Assembly (NCBI RefSeq): GCF_018294505.1
Contig: NC_057800.1
Location: 171,301,703-171,365,702, forward strand
DNA length: 64,000 nt
Direction of reading: 5' to 3'
Source of the DNA: Triticum aestivum
Lineage: Eukaryota; Streptophyta; Magnoliopsida; Poales; Poaceae
A model generated the notes under the pieces. The model worked only from the letters and a program-made list of their open reading frames with translations, ran no database searches and had not been told where the DNA came from. Below are positions 1 through 10,944 of the stretch, in pieces (positions within the stretch are counted from its first letter, which is position 1; each line of letters begins with the position of its first letter). The position numbers were made by a program, and so were the translations under genes.

Positions 1-2889
1 TTCTCGGTCGACGCATCCAACCCCTTTAGGCGCGCGATCATCCAATGTGGATGTATTCTGGGCTCGAAGATACCACTCGGATCCACCCGGAGGAGGTCAG
101 TGAGGATACCTTGGAGAGCTGGTTGAGAGGAATCACTGGCAACAAAGACAACCCTCGGGGATCCAGGAGGGTGATTCCATTCGACAACTCGCGTCAGCCG
201 GAGCAGGTATGTTTATGTAAGCAATTTTCCGATTCTCCATGTGATGTCCCGTTTGCGGTCGACTGAATGTCTTTTGATTGTTATCTTTTCAGGCCCTCAT
301 TGAAATGTACTCGATGCCCAATGGAGAGCAAGGGCAAGACTTGGAAGGCGAGGCGAGCGGCGGCGACAGTGGCGAGTGGACTTCTGATGGTGAAGAGGAT
401 GGAGAAAGCGAAGACTCGAGCGACGAAGAAGAAGTCGAGTCGCCTCCTCGCAGGGAGAGGCGATCCAAACTTGCCCAAGAACGACCGAGCGTCTGTGAAA
501 AGGCGACTGCTCAAGCTGGTCAAACTTTGAAGCGTCCTCGGATCTCTTCACCAACCCCGACCGAGAAAGCGCCCAAGCACCCCAAAGTTGCGGAGCCGAA
601 AATCCGGAAGGCGTTACCGAAGATTAAGATTGACATCCCCGTCGCTTCTGCGTAAGTGTCTTCCTCTGTATACACTCGACGCTCAGCGCCGTTTGTTTTT
701 CTTGTTTTAACCGGACAAACTTTGGAACTGCCAGCGCTGCCACTTCTAGGACCTCAGCTTATAGGGATGATGATGAGGTGATGGAGGATGCGGTCATGTC
801 TAAACTGGGTATGACTCCTGCCATACTGTCTTTATTTTGGTCAATTCCACTGCAACGTGTACCATTGGGTGATGTGATTTTGACGATTGAACTTTGCATA
901 GCTCCCAACATTATTGACCTCCCTGATGATGATGAAGAGCCCGAGAGGCCTTTGACGAGGAAAAATAGGCATGCTCCTACAAGCGAGGCGCCACAGTCGA
1001 CGCCAAGGACGGAACCAGTCATTCAGGACACTGGCGACGCCAATCGGGGTTCTGTTACCTTTGTTGTGCCACTGTCGAGTGCCTTGCCCTCTTCGTCGAC
1101 TGCTCAGGCTCCTGTCGACCCACCTTCAGTTTTTGCGACCCATCATGTCCCGGAGGACGAAGCGAATGCTGCCAAGGAAGCCATACGTTAGGCGGGCATC
1201 ATGATGGAGAAGATGAGGATGGTGCGGGACGCCAGTCAGGCTGCCTACGACGCCAGCTCGGCCCTCCAAAGCAATGTTCAGGTTAATTGGTCACTGCTTG
1301 TTTTGTTAGGATATGTTATCGGAAGACTCTTTTCCGAAAATCTTTGCATCTGTACACCCATTGGGTGCGTCGATTGAAATTTTTGAACCAGTGGGGGCAC
1401 GCTGAGTGCACCCACTGGGTGTAGTCCCCGAGACTATGGTGGACTGCTGGCAGTAGACTATAGTCGCTGTATTTTTTCGAATGTATAAACCAAAACTGGT
1501 AGTTTGTCTCTTCCACTCGGTTTGGTTGAGTGGGATCAGAACCGGTGGGGGCACGCAAAGTGCACCCACTGGGTGTAGTCCCCGAGACTACGGTGGACTG
1601 CTGGCAGTCGACTGTAGTCTGAGTTCTACTTTCTCTCTTTCTGCCTCTCTTTTTTTTACTTCCTGGACTCGACTTCGGCGGGCCGGTCGAGTGGGATCAG
1701 AACCGGTGGGGGCACGCAAAGTGCACCCACTGGGTGTAGTCCCTGAGACTATGGTGGACTGCGGGCAGTCGACCGTAGTCTTAGTATTTATTGTCTTTGT
1801 TGTTTTTTGCTGTAAAATAACTTCTCCTCTTTGATTGTAGAAATCTTGTGATCTTGGAGCTCGCTTTGCTGATTTGGAGAAACAGCAGATCCAACTGAAC
1901 CTTGACTTGGAGCTGGCCAAGACAGAGCTGCAAAAGGCTAAGGATGGCGCCAATGGTAAGACGAGTTTGTCGACTGGTTTGTCTTGGGCTTGAGTACCCT
2001 TCTGCTCTTTCTGAATCAAGCGCCATTTCTTTTGCAGAAAAGCTGAGAGAAGCTCTGGCAAAGAAGGACCAGGATCTGGCTGCTGCCCGAAAGGAAGCTG
2101 ACGATAGAGTCGCTCTGGCCGAACAGAAGCTGGCTTTGGTCGGCCAGTTGGAAGAAGAGAACACCAAGCTGAAGTCTGCTCTGAATGACGCCAACAAGGA
2201 GTGCTCGCGCTGGAAGAAGGCGAATCTTGTCCAGGGCGAGAAAATGGAAAGCATTGCTCACAGGAGGGACGATCTGGAGAGCTATCTGAGAAGTCTTGCC
2301 AAGAAGTTGTTCTTCAAGCTTGAAGGTGCACATTCTGTTCCGACTGATTTTTTTGTGTCGACTCAGTGTATGAAAATTGACTTATCCTTGGATCGTGAAT
2401 GCAGAGTTTTGCCAGAACTTCGAAGAGGAGACTGGGCGGATCGAACCAGGTTTGGATCCAATCAACTCTCCCGTGAAAGATGAAACTGCCATGAATCTGC
2501 TCCGACTGGAATCTCGCATCGACGGTGTCGTGGACTACTTGGCTCGACTGAAGGTCGCCATGTCATGGATCGACCCGGCACTTTGGCCAGAGGCCACACT
2601 CCAAAACGATCTTGAGTCCTTGATGACTCAACTTAACGGAATCCCTGACCGAGTGCAGGAGTGGAAGAAGTCTTCTGCTTGGTGTGGCGCTGATGTGGCT
2701 CTGTCTTTGGTTCGTGTCCACTGCAAGGAGGTGCGACAAGATAAGCTGGCCACAATCAAGGTCGCCAACACCCAGAAGCATGACTTCCGAACTTTTATGG
2801 AGACTTTCATCGCTGCCGCCACTCGGATTGCCGATGGCGTCAACCTGGACGAGTTCGTCGAGCCTGCCAGCCCTCCTCCCGCGGAGTGA
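1..2889 (+). pseudogene. Spliced antisense gene of TE-1 (aORF), 5' end off window
   Basis: Seven exon blocks can be read with GT-AG introns and matching phases: (..)1-206, 293-651, 735-808, 902-1281, 1841-1955, 2038-2325 and 2405-2889. The middle part is acidic and low complexity (GEEDGESEDSSDEEEVES). The 1841-2325 exons encode a long coiled coil (heptads in AKKDQDLAAARKEADDRV). The last exon encodes a conserved globular tail ending PASPPPAE. Homologous architecture on the opposite strand of TE-3 starts with the domain known as 'putative gypsy type transposon' (PF04195); that part would lie left of base 1 here. A TAG at 1189-1191, apparently from CAG, breaks exon 4, and a TAG at 27-29 breaks exon 1. 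Function is not known. Confidence 0.75.
1350..1780. repeat. Three ~160-bp direct repeats inside an intron of the TE-1 antisense gene
   Basis: The words GGGGGCACGC, TGCACCCACTGGGTGTAGTC and GACTRYGGTGGACTG recur near 1390, 1550 and 1710. All three copies lie in the intron between exons ending at 1281 and starting at 1841. The copies are diverged but collinear. Confidence 0.8.
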
Positions 2890-3098
2890 ACAAACTTTTA
2901 TGCCCCACCTTAAATTTGCCTCAGAATGCCGAGTGGTTTTTGTAACCGTTAAACTCTTTCGGGCTGAATGCCTGAGCACTTCAACCTGTGGTCCAGACCC
3001 TTTAGGATTTATCTGAACTCGGTTTATCGTTGAATATCTTTATGAATCCCCCGTCAAGTGGAAATAGTTCTTCATTCAAGACAACTTTTTTGTACTTG

Positions 3099-3335
3099 TG
3101 GCGCAGCTCCGAAGGAGAAGGTAGCAGTCGACCTGCACCTCGTTACTGCAGAGCAGGATGAAGTGCACGTTGTATTTGTGGTGAAGCTCTCCAAGAAGGA
3201 GGTGGCCGTCGACCTGCATCTTGTTACTGCAGGGCAGGATGGAGTGCACGTTGTATTTATGGCGAAGCTCTCCAAGGAGGAGGTGGCCGTCGACCTGCAG
3301 CTTGTTACCGCAGAGCGGGATGTGTTTCGTACTTA
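3099..3335. repeat. 81-bp tandem repeat, about 2.8 copies
   Basis: The word CCGTCGACCTGCA (or CAGTCGACCTGCA) recurs at 3125, 3206 and 3287, an 81-bp period. Because 81 is a multiple of three, the array stays open as a 27-residue repeat on the plus strand. I see no coding support for that. It lies just after the antisense gene's stop. Confidence 0.85.
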
Positions 3336-4650
3336 GGCGAGTGCCTGACCGCAGCTAAGTCTTTAAGTGAGAAAACTTAGGCAAGTACCGGACTGCAGCT
3401 AAGCCCCCGAGTGGGAGGACTACTCTCCGCTCGGTAGGATTTTTCAAACTTAGGTGAGTGCCTGACTGCAGCTAAGTCCTCAAGCGAGAGAACTTAGGCG
3501 AGTACCGGACTGCAGCTAAGCCTCTGAGTGGGAGGGCTGCTCTCCACTCGGTAGGATTTTTTTTTCAAACTTAGGCGAGTGCCTGACTGCAGCCNNNNNN
3601 NNNNNNNNNNNNNNNNNNNNNNNNNNNNNNNNNNNNNNNNNNNNNNNNNNNNNNNNNNNNNNNNNNNNNNNNNNNNNNNNNNNNNNNNNNNNNNNNNNNN
3701 NNNNNNNNNNNNNNNNNNNNNNNNNNNNNNNNNNNNNNNNNNNNNNNNNNNNNNNNNNNNNNNNNNNNNNNNNNNNNNNNNNNNNNNNNNNNNNNNNNNN
3801 NNNNNNNNNNNNNNNNNNNNNNNNNNNNNNNNNNNNNNNNNNNNNNNNNNNNNNNNNNNNNNNNNNNNNNNNNNNNNNNNNNNNNNNNNNNNNNNNNNNN
3901 NNNNNNNNNNNNNNNNNNNNNNNNNNNNNNNNNNNNNNNNNNNNNNNNNNNNNNNNNNNNNNNNNNNNNNNNNNNNNNNNNNNNNNNNNNNNNNNNNNNN
4001 NNNNNNNNNNNNNNNNNNNNNNNNNNNNNNNNNNNNNNNNNNNNNNNNNNNNNNNNNNNNNNNNNNNNNNNNNNNNNNNNNNNNNNNNNNNNNNNNNNNN
4101 NNNNNNNNNNNNNNNNNNNNNNNNNNNNNNNNNNNNNNNNNNNNNNNNNNNNNNNNNNNNNNNNNNNNNNNNNNNNNNNNNNNNNNNNNNNNNNNNNNNN
4201 NNNNNNNNNNNNNNNNNNNNNNNNNNNNNNNNNNNNNNNNNNNNNNNNNNNNNNNNNNNNNNNNNNNNNNNNNNNNNNNNNNNNNNCACTCGGTAGGATT
4301 TTTCAAACTTAGGTGAGTGCCTGACTGCAGCTAAGTCCTCAAGCGAGAGAACTTAGGCGAGTACTGGACTGCAGCTAAGCCCCCGAGTGGGAGGGCTGCT
4401 CTCCACTCGGTAGGATTTTTTTTCAAACTTAGGCGAGTGCCTGACTGCAGCTGAGTCCTCAAGAGAGAGAACTTAGGCGAGTACTGGACTGCAGCTAAGC
4501 CCCCGAGTGGGAGGGCTGCTCTCCACTCCGTAGGATTTTTTCAAACTTAGGCAAAACGGATTCGCAGCTAAGACTCCGAGTGGGAGGCTGGCTCGCCACT
4601 CGGTAGGAAATCATTTTTATAAACTTAGGCGAAGTGGATTCGCATCTAAG
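3335..4650. repeat. ~120-bp tandem array in the TE-1 3' UTR, assembly gap inside
   Basis: Monomers start at CAAACTTAGG, at 3445, 3566, 4304, 4424 and 4542, giving periods of 121, 120 and 118. Each monomer is itself two diverged ~60-bp halves that share the words ACTTAGGCGAGT and GACTGCAGCTAAG, separated by CGAGTGGGAGG and CTCGGTAGGATTTTT. The right end (4550-4650) is a degenerate edge with CTTAGGC units. The array lies between integrase and the antisense gene. Confidence 0.9.
3595..4286. other. Assembly gap (692 N)
   Basis: Unknown bases inside the 120-bp tandem array. Both flanks are array monomers, so the gap most likely hides more copies. Its true length is unknown. Confidence 0.95.
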
Positions 4651-4776
4651 CCACCCACTGGGGGATTTCTTACGTAAACAAAATCAATAATAATCACTGG
4701 TAAAATTATAATGCTCTTGTCTTTGATAAATAAACTACATGAGTTTTTTCTTATTACATCTTATCTGAATGATAAC
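4651..4776. other. Short AT-rich spacer after TE-1 integrase stop
   Basis: Between the array edge and the integrase stop. No open frame or motif seen. Confidence 0.5.
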
Positions 4777-6093
4777 TCAAGTATAAAAGGGGCGGAGTAG
4801 CTCCGCATTCCAGGCTCGTGGCTCATCAATCTGGCGATCGACATTGTAGAGGTGGTATGCTCCATTGTGGAGGACTCTGGTGACTATGAAGGGGCCTTCC
4901 CAAGTAGGAGCGAGCTTGTGTGGTTTCTGCTGATCCACTCGGAGGACTAAGTCTCCTTCTTGGAAGGCTCGGGTCTTCACGTTTCTGGCATGGAATCGAC
5001 GCGAGTCTTGCTGATAGATGGTCGATCGAATTAAGGCCATTTCTTTTTCTACTTCTAGGAGGTCGACTGTGTCCTGCCGGGCTTGTTCTGCTTCATCTTC
5101 AGAGTAGAGCTCAACCCAGGGAGCGTTGTGAAGCAGGTCACTCGGTAAGACTGCCTCAGCTCCGTAGACCAGAAAGAATGGGGTTCTTCCGGTCAATCGA
5201 TTCGGGGTTGTTCTTAATCCCCAAAGGACTGATGGAAGCTCGTCGACCCATGCACCTGCTGCGTGCTTGAGATCGCGCATCAATCGGGGTTTCAGTCCTT
5301 TGAGAATTAGGCCGTTCGCCCTTTCTGCTTGCCCATTCGATTGGGGGTGAGCGACCGAAGCATAGTCGACCCGAGTGCCCTGAGAGGCGCAAAAGGCCCT
5401 GAATTTGTCGGAATCGAAGTTTGACCCGTTGTCGGTGATGATACTGTGTGGAACTCCATATCTGAATATCAACTCCCTGATGAAACTGATAGCGGTGCAA
5501 GCATCAAGATTCTTGATAGGCTTGGCTTCAATCCATTTGGTGAACTTGTCGACTGCTACCAGCACATGAGTGAAGCCGCTCCTGCCTGTTCTCAGTGGTC
5601 CAACCATGTCCAGCCCCCAAACAGCGAAGGGCCAGACGAGTGGAATGGTTTTCAGGGCTGACGCGGGCTTGTGTGACATATTGGAGTAATACTGACATCC
5701 TTCACATTTGTCGACTATCTCTTTTGCCATCTCATTGGCTCTTGGCCAGTAGAATCCCGCTCGGTATGCTTTAGCCACAATGGCCCGAGAGGACGCATGA
5801 TGACCACAGGTCCCCGAGTGGATATCGTTAAGGATCATCTGACCTTCTTCTAGTGTAACACACTTCTGGCTGACCCCAGTCGCGCTTTCTCTATATAACT
5901 GTCCCTTTATGACTATAAAGGCCTTGGATCGACGGACGATCTGTCGAGCCTCTTCTTCGTCTTCTGGGAGTTCTTTCCTTAGGATGTACGCGATGTACGG
6001 TACTGTCCAGACGGGAGTGATAACCAAGACTTCCATGATCAGGTCGACCACGGCTGGAACTTCAACTTCAGTCGGATCCGTGGCGCTTTTTGG
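4777..6093 (-). pseudogene. TE-1 integrase
   Basis: This is the same frame as the upstream pol. It has the N-terminal HHCC zinc region (GHHASSR ... CEGCQ), then the catalytic core with D, D and E in LDMVGP, TDNGSNF and QAERANG. The C-terminal SH3-like region (GDLVLRV, GPFIVTRVL) follows, and the frame ends at 4777 with no chromodomain, as expected for Tat. No stop falls after the TAG at 6094-6096, so the integrase module itself is open. In isolation it could not be expressed without the upstream frame. Confidence 0.9.
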
Positions 6094-6822
6094 CTACGGG
6101 GCCTCTTTAGTGAAGGGATCCTCCTGGACTGATGGTGTGTGGATGTGTTTCAAAAACACATTGCTGGGAATGGCTTCTCTTTTGGAACCTATTTTTGCCA
6201 GGTCATCAGCTGCTTGATTTTTTAGTCGGGGTATGTGATGAAGCTCTAACCCCTCGAATTTCTTCTCCAGCTTTCTCACTGCATTGCAATAACCAGTCAT
6301 GGCTGGACTTCTGACATCCCATTCCTTCATCACTTGATTAACCACCAAATTTGAGTCGCCATAGACCATGAGGCGACGGACGCCGAGTGAAATGGCCATG
6401 CGCAACCCATATAAAAGTGCTTCGTATTTTGCCTCGTTGTTAGAGGAATCAAAGTGGATTTGAAGAACATATCTGAGTTTATCTCCTCTGGGGGAGACCA
6501 ACACCACTCCGGCGCCGGAACCATTCAGCATCTTGGAACCATCGAAGAACATGGTCCAGTGCTCCGAGTGAACCTGAGTCGGCAGTTGCTGTTCAATCCA
6601 CTCGGCGAAGAAATCCGTGATTGCCTGGGACTTGATAGCTTTCTTTGCCTCAAACTTGATATCTAGAGGAAGGAGTTCAATCGCCCATTTTGGCACTCGA
6701 CCAGTTGCGTCCCTATTACGCAGGATCTCTGACAACGGAGTGTCGCTGATGACTGTAATGGAATGATCAGAGAAGTAGTGGGCAACTTTCTTTGTGGTCA
6801 TATAAATCCCATATACAAGCTT
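6094..6822 (-). pseudogene. TE-1 first RNase H remainder plus second (archaeal-like) RNase H
   Basis: This is the same frame as RT. It starts with the end of the RT-linked RNase H-like domain (HSITVISDTPLSEIL, GRVPKWAIELLPLDI). A second complete RNase H fold follows (FFDGSKMLNGSGAGVVLV, NNEAKYEALLYGL, YGDSNLVVNQV, NQAADDLAK). Two RNase H domains in a row are a known mark of the Tat lineage. The segment ends at TAG 6094-6096. Role: removal of the RNA strand and polypurine-tract handling during cDNA synthesis. Confidence 0.85.
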
Positions 6823-8007
6823 CTAATAATGAGGATATCTTTGCTTCGATGGGGTCAAGACTTCAGAAATATAATACACTAGGCGCTGAACTTTGAAGGT
6901 TTTCCCTTCTTCTTCCCGCTCGACCGTAAGTACCGTACTGACGACTTGTCCTGTGGCTGCAATGTAAAGCAGCAAAGGCTCCTTGCTGATTGGGGCAGCA
7001 AGCACCGGCTGGGTGGAGAGCAGAGCTTTGAGCTCTGCGAACGCTGCGTCAGTTTCAGGAGTCCACTCGAACTTGTCAGACTTCTTCATAAATCGGTAAA
7101 GAGGCAATGCCTTTTCACCGAGACGAGATATGAATCGACTTAGGGCGGCCAAGCAACCAGTAAGCTTCTGAACATCGTGCACTCGCACAGGACTTTTCAT
7201 TCGGAGTATAGTACCGACTTTTTCTGGATTGGCGTCGATTCCCCGTTCGAAAACGAGAAAACCAAGTAACTTTCCGCCAGGAACCCCGAATGTCCATTTT
7301 GATGGATTAAGCTTGATATCAAACCTTCTGAGGTTGGCAAAGGTTTCAGCAAGGTCAGTCAGCAGGTCGGAACCCTTCCGTGACTTGACCACAATATCAT
7401 CCATGTATGCCTCCACATTCCGACTGATTTGGGTGAGCAAACACTTCTGAATCATCCTCATGAATGTGGCTCCGCCATTCTTGAGGCCGAATGGCATGGT
7501 AACATAACAGAAGCACCCGAATGGAGTGATGAAAGCTATTTTGATCTCGTCAGGCCCATACAGACGAATCTGATGGTACCCGGAATAGGCGTCTAAAAAA
7601 GACAGTCGCTCACATCCCGCAGTCGAGTCGACTATCTGGTCGATGCGGGGGAGAGGAAAATGATCTTTTGGGCAGGCCCGATTGATATGTTTAAAGTCAA
7701 TGCGCATGCGAAGAGACTTGTCCTTCTTGGGGACCATGACAATGTTGGCGATCCACTCGGAGTGGTAGATTTCTTGGATGAACTCCGCTGCTAAGAGACG
7801 AGCCACCTCTTCGCCAATGGCCTTTCTCTTCTGGACAACGGACCGTCGGAGATGTTCCTTGCCAGGTTTTACTTTTGAGTCGACTCTTAGGCGGTGCTCA
7901 GCTAGCTCCCTGGGAACACCCGACATGTCAGAAGGCTTCCATGCGAAAATGTCCCAGTTCTCACGGAGGAACTGGATGAGCGCTTCTTCCTATTTGGAGT
8001 CGAGTGT
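6823..8007 (-). pseudogene. TE-1 reverse transcriptase and start of RNase H
   Basis: A strong Ty3/Gypsy RT. It has the VPKKDKSLRMRIDFKHIN block, the LSFLDAYSGYHQI block, the MPFGLKNGGATF block and an intact catalytic YMDD at 7396-7407. The C-terminal part moves into the first RNase H domain (PLLLYIAATGQ). The frame has a TAG at 7990-7992 near the TE-2 junction and ends at a TAG at 6823-6825, inside the segment YPHY-stop-KLVYG, where Gln is nearly invariant in the family. The RT motifs themselves are undamaged. Confidence 0.9.
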
Positions 8008-10383
8008 TGTAGCGACCAGACCTCAAACAGTCCGATCTCTGTGCTCCGGTGTCATCCCTGGATCAGTAATGCTGACACCACACAGTACTCGGAGGATTTA
8101 TAGCAGAGTAGCAATCACACACTTATTACATCGAGTGTCTCAAAAGAGAACTTATTACAATAAATATGGCTTAAGGCCATCTAATAACGATAACAGCGGA
8201 AGGCTTGGAAGATAAGTGAGTCCATCAACTCCAACGACATCACTGAGTATAGAACCACGACCTAAAAACTCCTTAATCGTCGTCTGAAAAGTCTACAACA
8301 TTAACGTTGTAGCCCGAAACGGGTCAGCACATGGAATATGCTGGCAAGGTAACACATAGAGAGTAATGGAAAGAAACTGCTATACTATATGCATATTTGG
8401 CTGGTGGAAAGCTCTATGGTTACAGTTTTGCGTAAAGCTCTATGGTCAAAGGAATAAATTTAATTACTATCATGGTGGTTGTTAAACATTGAGAATGGTT
8501 GACAGCATTCTCAATCCCAATTAAAGTAATCATCATTAAACAAAACCCAACAAAATTAATTTAGAGTAACATGTTGAGATTCACATGATAATCCAAGTAC
8601 TAGATACTCAAGATGTCCATAACCGGGGACACGGCTAACCATGATTAGTTTATTACACTCTGCAGAGGTTTGCGCACTTTTCCCCACAAGACTCAATCGC
8701 CTCCGTTTGGTTTCTCGCACTACATGGTGTTTGAGAAGACGGATGACCGAGACATAGTCTTTCAGAAGCGCTAGCACCTTACGATTGGGTAGACCGTACC
8801 ACCTACATCCCCTACATCTGCTAGTTTACCACTGTAAGAGTTCGCACGACTTAATCAACTATGCTAAGGCCCATAATAGCTTGTGGCTGCACACGGAAGT
8901 TTCTAGTATGAATAGTCTCATGATCCCTTTGAGCCTGGGTGGCGGTCCAAAAGAAAACAGGCAAGTCCTGGAATACCCAGGTGCCTCAATCCACCCAGAT
9001 GTGTGTTTAAGTTGCCACCTTAGATAACCATTAATTAACAAAACTCACATCTGTCATGGATATCACTCACCCAATCCACGTCTACTAGCATAGCATGGCA
9101 TAATAAGCAAACGTAGAAGTAACTCCCAAAGGTTTGATAATAACAGGTAATAGGTACTACCTCATCTACTTCCCATCCCATAATTTAATTAGATCCTAAT
9201 CATGCAATGTGTGAGGATTGATCTAATGCAATAAAACTGGGTAGTAGAAAAGGTATGGTCAAAGTGTTACTTGCCTTGCTGATGATCCGCGAAACCTAGA
9301 GATTCGAAGTAACAAGCGGCGCACTCCGGGTATTCTATCGCAGACAAACAAACAAGCATACAATAAGTACTCATCTAATGCACAGGTAAAACTCAAATAA
9401 GAGATCTAACTAGAAGGTTCAACTTAAGAACTCCGGTTGGCAAAAAGAGTCAAATCGAACGAAACAACAAAAGTCAAACGGCGAAAAAACAACTTCGTTC
9501 TAGTAATCTGGATCTAGGGCAAATTTTACAGTAGTAAAATCTTGTTTAAGTTGGTTAAACGGATAGAGGGTTTCGAGACGAATCCCTAGGCGCTTGAATC
9601 GTCTGATTCCGATAAACGAGCGAAAAGTTATATTAAAATGAAATCGGATCAGGAATCGCGATCAGAAAACTCGCGGATTTGACCCGAGAAAAAGAAAAAC
9701 GATGAACGCCGATATTTTTCGGCATGGAAAACGAGGCGCGACGAACCTCGGGCGGCGGGATTGTCGACGACGACGGCGGCGGCTCTGGTGGCGCGCGCGG
9801 ATCGAGGCGGGGCTGGGGCGGCTCGGGGCGGCGCTATTTAAAGGCTGCCCCCGGGCGGTGTGCCGCTCGGGTACGGCCCGAAGTCGGTTCATTTTTTTTA
9901 AATTATTCCGCTCGGAAGAAAAATGAAAAGAAATACTAAACGGACTCCAAAAATTCTGAAATAAATTTTCACGGGCTTCTAAAATCAAGCCTCACAAGGT
10001 GAACATTTATTTGGGACCTAAATGCAATTTTGAAAAACACACATTTTTCCTAAATTCAAATAAAACACCGAAAAACTCCGAAATAAAATCTTATTTGATT
10101 TTATTATTAAATCCTCAATATTTCTTTATTTTGGGAAAGTCATTTTATTCCCTCTCTCATATTTTTGTAATAGAAATAATTGATGATAAAATAAATAAAA
10201 TCAAATGATCCTATTCTCAAAATTTGAGAAAACTCAAATATGAAAATAACGAAATCCCCAACTCTCTCTGTGGGTCATTGAGTTGCGTAGAATTTCTAGG
10301 ATCAACCAAAATGCAAAATAAAATATGATATGCAATGATGATCTAATGTATAACATTCCAAATTGAAAATTTGGGATGTTACA
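8008..10383 (-). repeat. 3' LTR of TE-2 (2,376 bp)
   Basis: Starts TGTAGCGACC and ends GGGATGTTACA on the plus strand. It is directly followed by a polypurine tract on the minus strand. It matches 25531-27411 almost base for base from 8495 on. A minus-strand CTTTAAATAGC TATA-like word lies near 9835. The short open frames inside (for example 8556-8777) are repeated in the other LTR and are not genes. Confidence 0.95.
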
Positions 10384-10397
10384 AACCTACCCCCCTT
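10384..10397 (-). other. Polypurine tract of TE-2
   Basis: The minus strand reads AAGGGGGGTAGGTT directly before the 3' LTR, where second-strand synthesis is primed. It overlaps the pol stop codon. Confidence 0.8.
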
Positions 10398-10451
10398 AAG
10401 ATGAATCTCGCCCTTGAGATTCGGGTTGGCTAGAAAATAGGTGAGGGTGGT
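10396..10451 (-). pseudogene. Last codons of TE-2 pol, separated by TE-3
   Basis: Reading the minus strand through the TE-3 insertion (TSD GTGGT counted once), the chromodomain frame continues as HPHLFSSQPES and ends at a TAA, 10396-10398. Phase is preserved across the 8,983-base insertion plus duplication. TE-3 therefore landed about 20 codons before the end of pol. Confidence 0.75.
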
Positions 10452-10918
10452 TGAGGGAGTCCTGGATTAGGGGGTGTTCGGGTAGCCGGACTCCTGGACT
10501 ATGAAGATACAAGATTGAAGACTTCGTCCCGTGTCCGGATGGGACTTTCCTTGGCGTGGAAGGCAAGCTTGGCGATGCGGATATTCAAGATCTCCTACCA
10601 TTGTAACCGACTCTGTGTAACCCTAACCCTATCCGGTGTCTATATAAACCGGAGGGTTGTAGTCCGTAGGCAATCAACTCCATACACAACAATCATACCA
10701 TAGGCTAGCTTCTAGGGTTTAGCCTCCTTGATCTCGTGGTAGATCTACTCTTGTACTACCCATATCATCAATATTAATCAAGCAGGAGTAGGGTATTACC
10801 TCCATCGAGAGGGCCCGAACCTGGGTAAAATAAAGTGTTCCCTGTCTCCTGTTACCATCCGGCCTAGACGCACAGTTCGGGACCCCCTACCCGAGATCCG
10901 TCGGTTTTGACACCGACA
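10452..10918 (+). repeat. 5' LTR of TE-3 (467 bp)
   Basis: TGAGGGAG at the start, CACCGACA at the end. It has a TATA box TCTATATAAACC at 10639-10650. Compared with the 3' LTR it lacks 17 bp between two copies of AGCCGGACT, a typical slippage deletion. Confidence 0.95.
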
Positions 10919-10919
10919 T

Positions 10920-10937
10920 TGGTGCTTTCATTGAGAG
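10920..10937 (+). other. Primer binding site of TE-3
   Basis: TGGTGCTTTCATTGAGAG one base after the LTR. It starts TGG as expected for pairing with a tRNA 3' CCA end. It differs from the TE-1 site, so the two elements probably use different tRNAs. Confidence 0.55.
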
Positions 10938-10944
10938 TTCCTCT

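Noticed and set aside
3494..4316. Long open frames across the N run
   Set aside because: Made of unknown bases; artefact.
3335..4650. CRISPR-like array
   Set aside because: Monomers are ~120 bp and similar along their whole length, with no unique spacers, in plant DNA. It is a tandem repeat.
8556..8777. 73-residue minus-strand frame, also at 25592-25813
   Set aside because: Within TE-2 LTRs, present in both, no family match.
10515..10703. 62-residue open frame, identical copy at 19026-19214
   Set aside because: It lies inside the two LTRs of TE-3 and is duplicated because the LTRs are. No protein family.
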